Origin: Candidatus Venteria ishoeyi
Lineage (GTDB): Bacteria > Pseudomonadota > Gammaproteobacteria > Beggiatoales > Beggiatoaceae
Length of the DNA: 64,000 bases
Direction of reading: 5' to 3'
Assembly (NCBI RefSeq): GCF_030378065.1
Contig: NZ_JAUCGJ010000012.1
Location: 35,874 to 99,873, forward strand
Every line of letters starts with the position of its first letter. Position 1 is the stretch's first letter. Made by a program: the position numbers and the translations under genes. The notes under the pieces were generated by a model that did no database searches, was not told the origin of the DNA, and was given only the letters and a program-made list of their open reading frames with translations. Below are positions 52,218 through 61,653 of this stretch, one piece after another.

Positions 52218-53583
52218 AAGCATTGTCTTGATAAGTCTCTGTCTGTGCTTTTGGCATGGTGTGATAGCTGCGGAAACCACAGCGCCAGCTATCCAGACCT
52301 TGACTGAATTATTAAAAAATGTACGTCAGGCGCAGCAACAGGAAAATCAGGCCAACAGCGAACGCGAAGCCCGATTTTTAGCGCAGCGCGAGCAACAACA
52401 ACAACTGCTGGAACAAGCCAAAGCCGAGCGTGATGAGCTGCGTCAGCAGGGTGAACAACTGCGTCGCCAACTCACGCAAAAACAGCAACAACTGGCACAG
52501 GAGCGCCAGCTTTTTCAACAGGAAAACCAGGATTTACAAGCTGTATTCAGTCAAATCCGACAACTTGCCGCAGAACTGCAAACCCCGTTTAGTGATTCAC
52601 TGGTTGGCGCGCAATTTCCCAAGCGCAATCAACAACTGCAAGCCTTGCTCGATACTGAACAGGTACCCACATTAGCCGAAATCCGCCAGCTTTGGAACAA
52701 TCTGCTGGAAGAAATGGTGGAAAACGGTCAGGTCAGGCAATTTGAGGCTCAGGTGATAACGCCCAATGGTGAAGCCCAAACCCAGCAGGTGATTCGTATT
52801 GGTCTGTTTACTGCGATTTCAGAACAAGGCCGCTTTTTACGCTATCTGCCGGAAACGGGGCATTTGGTAGAACTGGCGCGGCAACCACCCGCGCGTTTTG
52901 GCCTGTTAGCCCACAAATTTGTACAAAATGCACAAAACAGCACAAAACCGGCAGAGATGTGGCTGGATCCCTCGCGCGGCAGTTTGCTGGCGATGGAAGT
53001 GCAAAGCCCGGACTGGCAAACCCGGCTCCAGCAGGCGGGGGTGATTGGTTATATTATTTTAGGCGTGGGTGCTTTGGGTTTACTACTGGCTTTGGAGCGT
53101 CTGCTGGTATTATTGCTGGAGCGCCAGAAAATGCGCAGGCAACTCAAACAGACTAAGCAGGTACGGGAAAATAACGCTTTGGGTCGGCTGTTAAAAACCT
53201 ATCAACAACGCACCCACTGGGATACAGAAACCCTGGAATTAAAGCTAGAAGAAACCATTCTTACCGAACTGCCGCGTTTCCGGCGCGGCCTGAACAGCCT
53301 CGGCGTACTTGCAGCAATTGCTCCGCTGCTGGGCTTGTTAGGCACAGTCACCGGCATTATCCACACCTTCCAAACCATCACCCTGATGGGCAGTGCCGAT
53401 CCCCGGCTGATGTCCGGCGGCATCTCCGAAGCCCTGCTCACCACTGCCCTGGGTTTGATTATCGCAATTCCCTTAATGCTGTTGCACAGCCTGCTCAGCA
53501 GCGTTTCCAACCAGTTAAGCCATCAACTGGATGAGCAAGGCACGGCGATTGTGGCGCAGAATGCGGAGTTGCAATCTGGATGA
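52210..53583 (+). CDS. ExbB/TolQ/MotA-type proton-channel protein with long periplasmic domain
   Basis: 457 residues. A signal peptide (about 1-20, ending GVIAAE) and a long Gln/Glu-rich coiled coil (about 30-130) are followed by a globular part and then a MotA/TolQ/ExbB channel domain with three membrane segments (about 280-305, 365-390, 410-435; LGVLAAIAPLLGLLGTVTGI, TTALGLIIAIPLML). It is the large ExbB variant found with DUF3450. The usual ExbD, TonB and TPR genes should follow, but the next gene is an RND pump on the other strand, so the operon is short here. The internal ATG at 52210 overlaps the DUF3450 stop. Confidence 0.85.
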   Translation: MNKSIVLISLCLCFWHGVIAAETTAPAIQTLTELLKNVRQAQQQENQANSEREARFLAQREQQQQLLEQAKAERDELRQQGEQLRRQLTQKQQQLAQERQLFQQENQDLQAVFSQIRQLAAELQTPFSDSLVGAQFPKRNQQLQALLDTEQVPTLAEIRQLWNNLLEEMVENGQVRQFEAQVITPNGEAQTQQVIRIGLFTAISEQGRFLRYLPETGHLVELARQPPARFGLLAHKFVQNAQNSTKPAEMWLDPSRGSLLAMEVQSPDWQTRLQQAGVIGYIILGVGALGLLLALERLLVLLLERQKMRRQLKQTKQVRENNALGRLLKTYQQRTHWDTETLELKLEETILTELPRFRRGLNSLGVLAAIAPLLGLLGTVTGIIHTFQTITLMGSADPRLMSGGISEALLTTALGLIIAIPLMLLHSLLSSVSNQLSHQLDEQGTAIVAQNAELQSG

Positions 53584-53610
53584 TTGTTTACCTGATGTTC
53601 CTTAGTATTT

Positions 53611-56600
53611 TTATTCACTGCCGTTAATTTGTTGCTTGCGTGAAAAACGCAGTTTCGCACCTTCCAGTAAATTCCATAATACCGGCACAATAAACAGTGT
53701 CAGCATGGTTGCCGTTGCCAGACCATTAACAAAGGTTGAAGCCATCGTACCCCACACCAGGGAATAATAAGGAATGCCAAATGCCATAGGCAGCAGCCCC
53801 AGGGTGGTGGTTAAGGTGGTTAATAAAATCGGGCGCAGGCGGATGCGGATACCCGCTTCAATGGCAGCGCGGCGACTGGCCCCGGCGCGATAACGTTTAT
53901 TAATAAAATCCACCAGCACCAGTGAATCGTTGACCACTACCCCGGTCACGCCGATGATGGCAATGAAGCTGTTCACCGTAAACAGTGATTGCGTTAACAA
54001 CTTGCCAAACACCACGCCAATCAAAGCAAAGACAATGGCAGATAGAATAATCAACGGTTGCAGATAAGACTGAAACTGGGTTGCCAAAATCACATACATG
54101 ATGAGAATTGCCAGGATAAATGCATAAGCCAGCGAGGTGTACGAGCGCTTGGTGTCTTCATGCGCACCGCCGAATAATAAAGTTGCGCCGGGATACTGCT
54201 CGCGGATGTTGGCATAATACTGCTCAATGCGTTTGACTATCACTGGCGTGGAAGTTGGCACATTGGCTTTTAAGTTGGCGCTGAGACTGATAACCCGCTG
54301 ACCTTGGTAACGTTTAAGGTAGCCGGGTTCCTGCACGCTTGCCAGGCTTGCCACATCTTCCAGGCGCACTGCACCACCGGCGTGTTCAATCAGCGGAATG
54401 CGCAGGGCATCACCGGGTTGTTGTAATTGCGCAGGATTGATGCGTAATTTCATATCCACTTCTTCATCATCAAAGCGGTATTTACCGATATAACGCCCAT
54501 CTAAGGCACTGGCGGAAAGCTGCGCCACCTGCGCGGGGGATAAGTTATATTCATAACTGCCCTGCTGATTGACGTGAAAGCGCAACACCCGCTTCGGGCG
54601 GCCCCGACTGTCTTCAAGATTGACCAGATGTGGTGCAATTTCCGGATCTTCTTGTAAAAACTGTAACAGATTATCTGCCAGTCCGGTGATGGCCTGATTG
54701 TCATTGCCTAATACCCGCACATTCAGTGCTTTTCCCGTAGGCGGGCCATCTTTCTGGGGACGTAATTCGATGTGATAACCGGGCTTATCAAATTTTTCTT
54801 TGATGCGTTGCTGCATCCATTCCAGATGTTTAAGCGGATCATTGCTTGGATAATCGGCAAAATGCTGTTGGTTACGTGGTGGCAGTGTGACCATGACCAT
54901 GCCAATATTGCTATCAAATAATTCCTGATAATCTTCGTTGAGTTTAAAACCGGCAAAACCAGCCGCAGATTCTGCCATGCCTGCGCCATCTTGCATCACA
55001 AAACGTGACATCGCTTCCATCTCTTTCGCAACCTGCTCAATAGAAGCGCTGCTGGGCGCTTCATAGTCGATATAATACAGGCTGTAATCATCGGGAAAAA
55101 ACTGGATGCGAATTAAAGGCACGGTGCCGCTGAGGGATAAACCCATAATGCTCACAGCGGCAATAAATGCGATAAAAACAACAAACAAACTGGTGAAACG
55201 AAAACGCAAAGTCAGTTGAATCATGGTTTCCGTTATACGGCGCGCCACCCGCATAAACAGGTTATCATCTGCCACTTCTGCGGCAATTTCTGCGGCAATA
55301 TCTTGTTTCTGAGACAATGCTTTTGTATCTTGGGTTACATTTTCAGAACTCAGCTTGGGCTTTGGGCCATAATCAAAATAATGAATGGGCAAAATCAGCA
55401 GACATTCAAATAAAGAGGCCACAATAGCAAAACTGACCGCCATTGGAATCTGGGCAAAAAATTCCCCGGTGGTACCAGTCATAATCAGCAGTGGTAAAAA
55501 TGCGGCGACCGTGGTTGAGGTTGCGGCAAGCACCGGCAGCATCACTTCGCTGGTACCATCAATAATCGCCTGTTTTAGTTCCTGCCCGGTCTCGACATGA
55601 CGGTAAATATTTTCCAGCACCACAATGGCATCATCAACCACAATGCCGCTGACTAAAACAAAAGCAAACAAGGTGATTTGATTAAGTGAATTACCCGTCA
55701 GATACATGATCAGCAATGTCACCAAAAAGGCAAAAGGAATCCCCACTACGGTCAGACCTGCGTTACGCAAGCCCATGAAATAGCCGATTAATAATGCCAC
55801 CAGTATAATACCCAGCAGCATGTTATAACCCAGGGTTTCTATATCATCTTTGACCCGCAGCGTAGAGTCCTGGGTCAGTACCGTACTGACGCCCTCTTTT
55901 GCCAGCATCGGCTGAAATTCTTCGGTAATGGCTTTAAGCTGTTTTATGATTGTCAGCGCATTACCCGCGTTGGCCTTAATAACTTGCAGGGCTACCGCAG
56001 CTTCGCCATTCACCGAAGAAATTACCAGAGGATCTCTATAGCCTGCTTTTACCTGACTGGCAACATCAGCAAGGCGAATAAAGCCGCCGTCGCCATCGCG
56101 GCGCAGCACGGTGTTTAACACTTGTTCCGGGGAGCGAAATTGCTCATCCACCCGTACCACAAATTCCCCTGCGCTATTACTAAAATTTCCTGCGGGAATG
56201 GATAAATTGGCACGCTCCAGTGCTGCCGCCACGCCGTCAAATGTCAAACCCAGGGCGGTGAGTTTTTCCCTGTCTAAAAAAATATGAAATTCACGGATAT
56301 ATTCACCCGTGATTTTAATTTGTTTTATGCCTGAAATTTTTTCCAGTTTCAGTTTAATTTCCTTGGCCATCAGGCTCAAGGCACGATTACTGCGCTCACC
56401 TTTGAGATTGACCACCACCATGGGTACCACATCATTAATTTCAATTAACTCAATGCTGGGGGGATCTACGCTATCGGGCAATTCATTGAGCATACCCAGG
56501 ATTTTAAAGCGCAACTCGCCATACAGTCGCTCATAATCGCTGTCATCAATGAATTTCAGGTGGATAGTTGAACGCGCCCGGTAAGATGTGGATTCAATAA

Positions 56601-56838
56601 ACTCCACGTCCGCCACATCTTCCAGCGCATCTTCAATTTTTTTGGTGACTAAACTTTCGACATCTTGTGGCGAGGCTCCGGGAAAGTAGGTGTGAACCAG
56701 TACCTCACCAAAATTAACATTGGGATACTGCTCAACCGGACTACTGAGCAGCGCAAAAGCCCCGGCGACAATGAGGAATACAAAAACCAGGTTGTAAAAG
56801 ACAACCTGAGCCAGTGAAAAACGTACCAGAGCTTTCAT
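53611..56838 (-). CDS. RND efflux-pump inner-membrane protein
   Basis: 1075 residues of the AcrB/MexF-type resistance-nodulation-division family, with twelve membrane segments and two large periplasmic loops. Signatures: YPNVNFGEVLVHTYFPGASP near the N-terminus, VTKKIEDALEDV, the proton-relay Asp pair in GIVVDDAIVVLEN of TM4, and LRPILLTTLTTTLGLLPMA. An acidic stretch (about 505-535, EIAAEVADDN) lies between TM6 and TM7. No membrane-fusion protein or TolC-type channel gene is adjacent, so partners must be elsewhere. Substrate is unknown: motifs do not separate drug from metal export. Confidence 0.92.
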   Translation of the reverse strand: MKALVRFSLAQVVFYNLVFVFLIVAGAFALLSSPVEQYPNVNFGEVLVHTYFPGASPQDVESLVTKKIEDALEDVADVEFIESTSYRARSTIHLKFIDDSDYERLYGELRFKILGMLNELPDSVDPPSIELIEINDVVPMVVVNLKGERSNRALSLMAKEIKLKLEKISGIKQIKITGEYIREFHIFLDREKLTALGLTFDGVAAALERANLSIPAGNFSNSAGEFVVRVDEQFRSPEQVLNTVLRRDGDGGFIRLADVASQVKAGYRDPLVISSVNGEAAVALQVIKANAGNALTIIKQLKAITEEFQPMLAKEGVSTVLTQDSTLRVKDDIETLGYNMLLGIILVALLIGYFMGLRNAGLTVVGIPFAFLVTLLIMYLTGNSLNQITLFAFVLVSGIVVDDAIVVLENIYRHVETGQELKQAIIDGTSEVMLPVLAATSTTVAAFLPLLIMTGTTGEFFAQIPMAVSFAIVASLFECLLILPIHYFDYGPKPKLSSENVTQDTKALSQKQDIAAEIAAEVADDNLFMRVARRITETMIQLTLRFRFTSLFVVFIAFIAAVSIMGLSLSGTVPLIRIQFFPDDYSLYYIDYEAPSSASIEQVAKEMEAMSRFVMQDGAGMAESAAGFAGFKLNEDYQELFDSNIGMVMVTLPPRNQQHFADYPSNDPLKHLEWMQQRIKEKFDKPGYHIELRPQKDGPPTGKALNVRVLGNDNQAITGLADNLLQFLQEDPEIAPHLVNLEDSRGRPKRVLRFHVNQQGSYEYNLSPAQVAQLSASALDGRYIGKYRFDDEEVDMKLRINPAQLQQPGDALRIPLIEHAGGAVRLEDVASLASVQEPGYLKRYQGQRVISLSANLKANVPTSTPVIVKRIEQYYANIREQYPGATLLFGGAHEDTKRSYTSLAYAFILAILIMYVILATQFQSYLQPLIILSAIVFALIGVVFGKLLTQSLFTVNSFIAIIGVTGVVVNDSLVLVDFINKRYRAGASRRAAIEAGIRIRLRPILLTTLTTTLGLLPMAFGIPYYSLVWGTMASTFVNGLATATMLTLFIVPVLWNLLEGAKLRFSRKQQINGSE

Positions 56839-56968
56839 TATTGTAACCTGAGTTCAACGTAAGCTTGAGCAGCACTTAAGGCACTGAAAACAGCTTCCAT
56901 CTCATGCTGAATTGTTGATAGTACGTGCTGGATTTCAACATTTTTGGATAAAAAACCTGATGTCGAGT

Positions 56969-57748
56969 TCAGCTTATTTGGTTTGAATGCAGACTTTGCA
57001 GCAGGTTCATATCCACAAATGTGGCATCAACCGGCTTACCCGCAATTTGTTTAAATGGCTGGTCAGCTTCTCCCAGTTGATCTAATACCAGTGTTGCACC
57101 GCTGAAATCATGATTCTGGGTATAATCATTGACCGTCACCAGGGTTTTTATGCCTGCACCTAAAGATGAGCGCAAACCATTGTCAGAGTCTTCCAGTGCC
57201 AGACAGTCTGCCGCGCTCAGTCCCATTTTTTCCAGGGTATAGGTATAAATATCCGGCGCTGGTTTTTTCGCTGGCACAATATCACCCGCAGCAATCACTT
57301 CAAACCAATCCAGTGACTCTGGTGAGAGGCTGTAGCTTAATAAGGCGGTGACGTTTTCCGGGGTGGTCGTGGTAACAATCGCCAGCTTGATGCCTGCGCT
57401 ACGGGCCTCTTTTAGCAGGCGTAAAACACCGGGGCGCAGGGGGATTTTTCCGCTTGCGAGCAATTGGGTGTAGTGCCGGGTTTTAGCTTGGTGCAAGCCA
57501 GCAACAAAGCCATCCAAATCGGTTTTTGCCGCTGCCGGATGTTCTGCTTTGGGAATTTCACTGAGGTAAAGTTTCATCCGCTCCTTACCTCCGGTGACTT
57601 TTAACAAGTCCCCATACTTTTCCACCGACCAGTGCCAATCCAGACCCGCCTCGGCAAATGCCTGATTAAATGCCACGCGGTGTCCATCCCGCTCGGTATC
57701 GGCTAAGGTGCCATCAACATCAAATAACAGGGCTTTGAGTTCGCTCAT
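56969..57748 (-). CDS. HAD-family phosphatase, CbbY-like
   Basis: A 259-residue HAD-IA hydrolase. Motif I is FDVDGTLADTERDGHR (nucleophile Asp10, Asp12), motif II sits in KLAIVTTTTP, motif III is the Lys in PAKKPAPDIY, and motif IV is LALEDSDNGLRSS. The N-terminal wording ERDGHRVAFNQAFAEAGLDW and KVTGGKERM is that of CbbY, which in autotrophs removes the inhibitor xylulose-1,5-bisphosphate and so protects Rubisco. No Calvin-cycle genes are in the window, so the link to carbon fixation is suggested only by family. An AAAGGAGC ribosome-binding site precedes the ATG. Confidence 0.88.
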   Translation of the reverse strand: MSELKALLFDVDGTLADTERDGHRVAFNQAFAEAGLDWHWSVEKYGDLLKVTGGKERMKLYLSEIPKAEHPAAAKTDLDGFVAGLHQAKTRHYTQLLASGKIPLRPGVLRLLKEARSAGIKLAIVTTTTPENVTALLSYSLSPESLDWFEVIAAGDIVPAKKPAPDIYTYTLEKMGLSAADCLALEDSDNGLRSSLGAGIKTLVTVNDYTQNHDFSGATLVLDQLGEADQPFKQIAGKPVDATFVDMNLLQSLHSNQIS

Positions 57749-57905
57749 TAATAATGCTCCTTTATAAAAGAAAAATAATTTTATAAAAAAATGGGAAAAT
57801 AGAATAGTAGTGCTAAACTAAAAAAAATTATAAAATCTTAAGAGGCTGGTTTGGATTTTGTCTTTAAAAACTTGGTATATTATATATCTTACAAGGGGTA
57901 AAACT

Positions 57906-58979
57906 ATGAAAAAAATTATTTTTTTATTTACATTATTAGGCTCAAGCTGTATTTATACTGTTGTTGCTGCAGATGTGTTATTTTTAGCTTCAAATAACGC
58001 CTGTACGCAACAGGAGCCAGAATATAAAGAAAAAACATATAAACGTAGGGCTAGCTTTAAAGGATATTATGTCTGTGGTAAACGCAATGGCAAAGGTGTT
58101 TATATTTACCCTGATCAGAGTTCTTATGATGGATCTTGGAAAGATGGGAAAAAAAATGGCTATGGAGTTTATTATTGGCCCAGTGGCAATGTGTATAGGG
58201 GGGAATGGAAAGATAATCAACAACATGGAAAAGGCACTTTAACCTTTGCAGATGGAGGTGAGTTTGAAGGATATTGGAAATATGGAAAAGTAGTCACCAA
58301 TGAATCAGAACAAAGCTTTATTGCTAGACTTCAATATTTTATTGACCAAGGTGTAGCTATCTTGGACTCTTCAGAATTTAAAAGGAATTTTATTACACTG
58401 TATCGCAACCCAAAAAATAATCAAGCACTCTGTTATTTTGGTTTGTGTAATATGCCTGGTGCTGCTGATGAGTTAGCTCGCATCAAAACTGTACTCAGTA
58501 AAAATCATCGCATTAATGTTGAAGATTTTATTCAGTCCTCCACATTTAAGCAGGATTTAATTGATATTGTCAATCTAGTTGGAGCACCTGAGTCTGATTA
58601 TAAAATGACTGAATTTGAAGAAGAATATAATAATCTCATGAATGAAACCAGGAGCAAGGTGGAAACATATATTGATGAATACTTAGATGGTAGTACATTA
58701 CTTCAACTTATCGATAATGAAAAAGACATTAAGTTTATCCCATCTAGCGAGAATTCAATTAGTATTTGCTATAATGGAAAGGAAAATATACTTTTATTTA
58801 GCTTCTGCCAAGGAGGTGATGTCTTTATTTTTAATAAAGATAAAGAGCTTCTTGTAAAACTTATAGAAACCATTATGGCAATTAAGCCTAGTTCAAAATA
58901 TATAACTAAGGCACACCCACTTTACAGTAGTTATCCTAATTTACTCAAGATTTATAAAAAGAAAGCTATGACTATGTAA
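57906..58979 (+). CDS. Secreted MORN-repeat protein
   Basis: About 357 residues with a signal peptide (about 1-21, ending VVAAD). Three to four MORN repeats (about 50-130) are clear: GYYVCGKRNGKGVYIYPDQ, YDGSWKDGKKNGYGVYYWPS and YRGEWKDNQQHGKGTLTFAD. The remaining about 220 residues are unique and mostly helical. MORN repeats bind phospholipids or partner proteins; this one is exported. The gene is AT-rich, unlike genes up to 57.7 kb, and starts an AT-rich block that runs to the window end. An AAGGGG ribosome-binding site selects the ATG at 57906. Confidence 0.75.
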   Translation: MKKIIFLFTLLGSSCIYTVVAADVLFLASNNACTQQEPEYKEKTYKRRASFKGYYVCGKRNGKGVYIYPDQSSYDGSWKDGKKNGYGVYYWPSGNVYRGEWKDNQQHGKGTLTFADGGEFEGYWKYGKVVTNESEQSFIARLQYFIDQGVAILDSSEFKRNFITLYRNPKNNQALCYFGLCNMPGAADELARIKTVLSKNHRINVEDFIQSSTFKQDLIDIVNLVGAPESDYKMTEFEEEYNNLMNETRSKVETYIDEYLDGSTLLQLIDNEKDIKFIPSSENSISICYNGKENILLFSFCQGGDVFIFNKDKELLVKLIETIMAIKPSSKYITKAHPLYSSYPNLLKIYKKKAMTM

Positions 58980-59096
58980 TAATGATTATAGTTTTTCAGA
59001 TATTTATCAGCCAATATTAATTTTATAAGACCTTTCAGCACTCTAAAATACTGGAAAATTAATTTCTGAGAAACTATAAGCTTGAAGTGCTTAGGA

Positions 59097-59870
59097 TTAC
59101 TTTACACTACTTTTTTTGGTGAAAATTAATACACTGAGAATAAAAATCCCAATTGCTGCATACTGCCCTGATGTGAGATTTGTTATTGTAGGATAAGGTG
59201 TTATATCTCCACGTAAAAATGTAATAAAAAAATAGGTGATTGACAATAGAGATAGCCCCATGACTGTGATTTCTCCATTCCAACTATCTTTATATCGTTT
59301 CTTATAGGTAAGTAAAAACACCCAGATTAAAAAAGTTGTTATTCCATAATATAATTGTGTGGGGTGAATCGCTAACTGATGAAAAATTTTACCAGCAGAA
59401 GATGTATCCGGGAATAATACCCCCCAAGGTAATTCTGTAGGTTGACCATGGCAACAACTTGCCATAAAACAGCCAAAGATCCGTTGTATGGCAAGTGCTA
59501 AAATAGCATAAGGAAATAAGAAATCTAATGTACGCAAATAAGGGATATTGTATATCCGGCAATACAAGTAGAACGCAATGAATGTAGCAATTAAAGCAGG
59601 ATAAGAAGAAAATCCACCAAAACCACGCAAATGAAATACTGCAATAGCATCAGTAAAATTAAAACTCTGCATAATTAGGAGTGATATAAACTGGCTCGAA
59701 AAAAGAATAACAATAATGATTAGAAAAAAGTTATATATGTCAGAGTAAGTAAGTATATTTCGAGGAAAAAAATATAATATAGGCGGCAAGCAAACAAAAA
59801 ATGTTAACACCATTGCCGCACCATAAGTATAAATAATATAATCACTGACTTGAAATAAGACAGGATACAT
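59097..59870 (-). CDS. Lgt-family (prolipoprotein diacylglyceryl transferase-like) membrane protein
   Basis: 257 residues with seven membrane segments. The Lgt signature region reads LAIQRIFGCFMASCCHGQP, followed by LAIHPTQLYYGITTFLIW, the H-P-x-Q-x-Y motif near the active-site Arg/Tyr. Canonical Lgt has R-I-G-N-F-x-N-G-E; here it is RIFGCFMASCCHG, the version seen in Lgt-like paralogues. It is therefore probably a diverged transferase rather than the housekeeping enzyme. Its start overlaps the stop of the NNQG-repeat gene (TAATG), so it is coupled to that secreted protein, possibly as a dedicated modifier. Confidence 0.8.
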   Translation of the reverse strand: MYPVLFQVSDYIIYTYGAAMVLTFFVCLPPILYFFPRNILTYSDIYNFFLIIIVILFSSQFISLLIMQSFNFTDAIAVFHLRGFGGFSSYPALIATFIAFYLYCRIYNIPYLRTLDFLFPYAILALAIQRIFGCFMASCCHGQPTELPWGVLFPDTSSAGKIFHQLAIHPTQLYYGITTFLIWVFLLTYKKRYKDSWNGEITVMGLSLLSITYFFITFLRGDITPYPTITNLTSGQYAAIGIFILSVLIFTKKSSVK

Positions 59871-61627
59871 TATGGGTTTCCTTTACCACTTTTCAGTTCA
59901 GGACATTCTCTGATAGGTAGCATAAAAGCAGAATCAGTCAAGGCTTTAGCGTCTGGTTGAGGGTGAATAGTTAACCTATTTTTCTGGTTGAGTACTTTGA
60001 TGTTTAATACCCATTGTTGTTGATTTTTGTCACTTTGTGAACTCCAGAATTGAATATTTTGTCCAGCAGAGGGTGAAGGTGGAAACTCAATATCAAATGC
60101 ATAATTTGAAAGCATGAATAATTCTTCCATAGTAGGCAGTTTCCAGTTCTTAAAATTTGAATTTGTATTCAGATCATCAAGGAGTACTTGAATATCATTA
60201 TGCTTTCTTGGTAACATTTTGCCCGCAATTATATTTTTTCCCGCAATGCAATCAATTCCTTCAGGAATAATATAGGTGGGGTCATAACAGATTTTATATT
60301 CCTTGCCATTTGATTTTAATGGTACAGATATAATCCCTCTCATATTACATGAATCTTTGTACATATAATCCATTTGTGTTCTATTTTTATTTTCCAGGGA
60401 ATCTCGTAACTCCTGAGCTTGTATATTTTTTTTCTGGGCTACGGTTGTAATAGCCTGTTGATGCATAGGGTTTGACTTTGGAATGATATGCAAAGAATGT
60501 TCATACAGTAAAGAAAATATTGCTTCTAAAGTGATTCTATTTGAATCATATTCCTCTACTAATGAAAAAAAATCATTATCAAAGGGCTTTTGCTGCATAG
60601 TCTGTTTAGTCATATTTTTATTTGGTTTGACTTGCTGCGGTGTCTTTGATGGCTGCTTATGCTTAGGCGCAACATAAGGATAAGGTAGGGGCAGAGAAGG
60701 AACATATTCGTCTGCAAAGTCATCCATATACTCTAAAGCTTCTTGGACATCAGTTTGTATTGGGTTATTACCCTGGTTGTTGTTGCCCTGGTTATTGCCC
60801 TGGTTGTTATTGCCCTGGTTGTTGTTGCCCTGGTTGTTGTTGTCCTGGTTGTTGTTGCCCTGGTTGTTGCCCTGGTTGTTGCCCTGGTTATTGCCCTGGT
60901 TGTTGCCCTGGTTATTGCCCTGGTTATTGCCCTGGTTATTGCCCTGGTTGTTGCCCTGGTTGTTGCCCTGGTTATTGCCCTGGTTGTTGCCCTGGTTATT
61001 GCCCTGGTTATTGCCCTGGTTATTGCCCTGGTTGTTATTGCCCTGACCTTTAGACTGTATTTGATCTTTATGCCATTTTAATTCAGTTAAGGCATCTAAA
61101 ATACTGTTTATTATCTGGGGGCTTAATTTTTTAGTATTTTTTAAATGCAATAACTGAGTTTTATTTATTTGATTCCGTATTATGGAATATACGCGCTGTT
61201 CATAAGTAAAATAAATCCCTACAGACATGTAAATCGGCTCTATACCTTGTGTGCCATGCACACTACCAAATAAAATAATATCTAATTTTTTAGCCGTTGC
61301 TAATTGTTGTAACCGTTGCCAAGCCGCTTGCTTTTCCTTATCAGGTATATTGAAATAATTCAGAGGGGCTTCTTGTACAAGGTATTCCAGGTTGCTTATA
61401 CCATTTTTTGTATTTTTTAAGTTTTGATGCAATAGTGTATCAAAATTATCATAAGTATTCCCCATGAGCATTTGGGTTTGCTGAGGCACTTCTTTAATAA
61501 AGGGTAATAATGCAACATTCAAAGGTGCAGCATATACACTACTGCCTCCTAATATAAGATAAGTTAATATAGCTAGGTATAATGAAATTTTGTATTTCAT
61601 ATAAGATGTTTGGTATATTTCAGCCAT
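59870..61627 (-). CDS. Secreted protein with NNQG tandem repeats and DUF1566/Lcl-like C-terminus
   Basis: 585 residues. A signal peptide lies near residues 10-33 (ending SSVYAAP). A first domain (about 35-190) contains DIILFGSVHGTQGIEPIYMS, which resembles FGGY-free curli-regulator or FlgT-like periplasmic domains but is not identified. An Asn/Gly/Gln tandem repeat (about 194-290) follows, then a Pro/Lys-rich linker, then a C-terminal DUF1566/Lcl-like domain (about 450-580: WKLPTMEELFML, FWSSQSDKNQQQW). It is paralogous to the next gene upstream. The start ATG has a GGAGAATAAT ribosome-binding site, shared word for word with the paralogue. Confidence 0.75.
   Translation of the reverse strand: MAEIYQTSYMKYKISLYLAILTYLILGGSSVYAAPLNVALLPFIKEVPQQTQMLMGNTYDNFDTLLHQNLKNTKNGISNLEYLVQEAPLNYFNIPDKEKQAAWQRLQQLATAKKLDIILFGSVHGTQGIEPIYMSVGIYFTYEQRVYSIIRNQINKTQLLHLKNTKKLSPQIINSILDALTELKWHKDQIQSKGQGNNNQGNNQGNNQGNNQGNNQGNNQGNNQGNNQGNNQGNNQGNNQGNNQGNNQGNNQGNNQGNNNQDNNNQGNNNQGNNNQGNNQGNNNQGNNPIQTDVQEALEYMDDFADEYVPSLPLPYPYVAPKHKQPSKTPQQVKPNKNMTKQTMQQKPFDNDFFSLVEEYDSNRITLEAIFSLLYEHSLHIIPKSNPMHQQAITTVAQKKNIQAQELRDSLENKNRTQMDYMYKDSCNMRGIISVPLKSNGKEYKICYDPTYIIPEGIDCIAGKNIIAGKMLPRKHNDIQVLLDDLNTNSNFKNWKLPTMEELFMLSNYAFDIEFPPSPSAGQNIQFWSSQSDKNQQQWVLNIKVLNQKNRLTIHPQPDAKALTDSAFMLPIRECPELKSGKGNP
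60765..61047 (-). repeat. 12-bp coding minisatellite (NNQG repeats)
   Basis: About twenty tandem 12-bp units reading CAGGGCAACAAC or CAGGGCAATAAC on the coding strand, with some 15-bp units that add an Asn. All unit lengths are multiples of three, so slippage changes protein length but keeps the frame. The paralogous gene at 61654 lacks the tract at the matching place. Confidence 0.95.
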
Positions 61628-61653
61628 TATTATTCTCCGTTTTTATTTAGTAG

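Noticed and set aside
60743..61081. CRISPR-like array or plus-strand genes in the tandem-repeat tract
   Set aside because: The units are contiguous 12-15 bp with no spacers. The plus-strand frames encode only Leu/Val/Pro/Cys repeats opposite the real minus-strand gene, which has a signal peptide and a paralogue.
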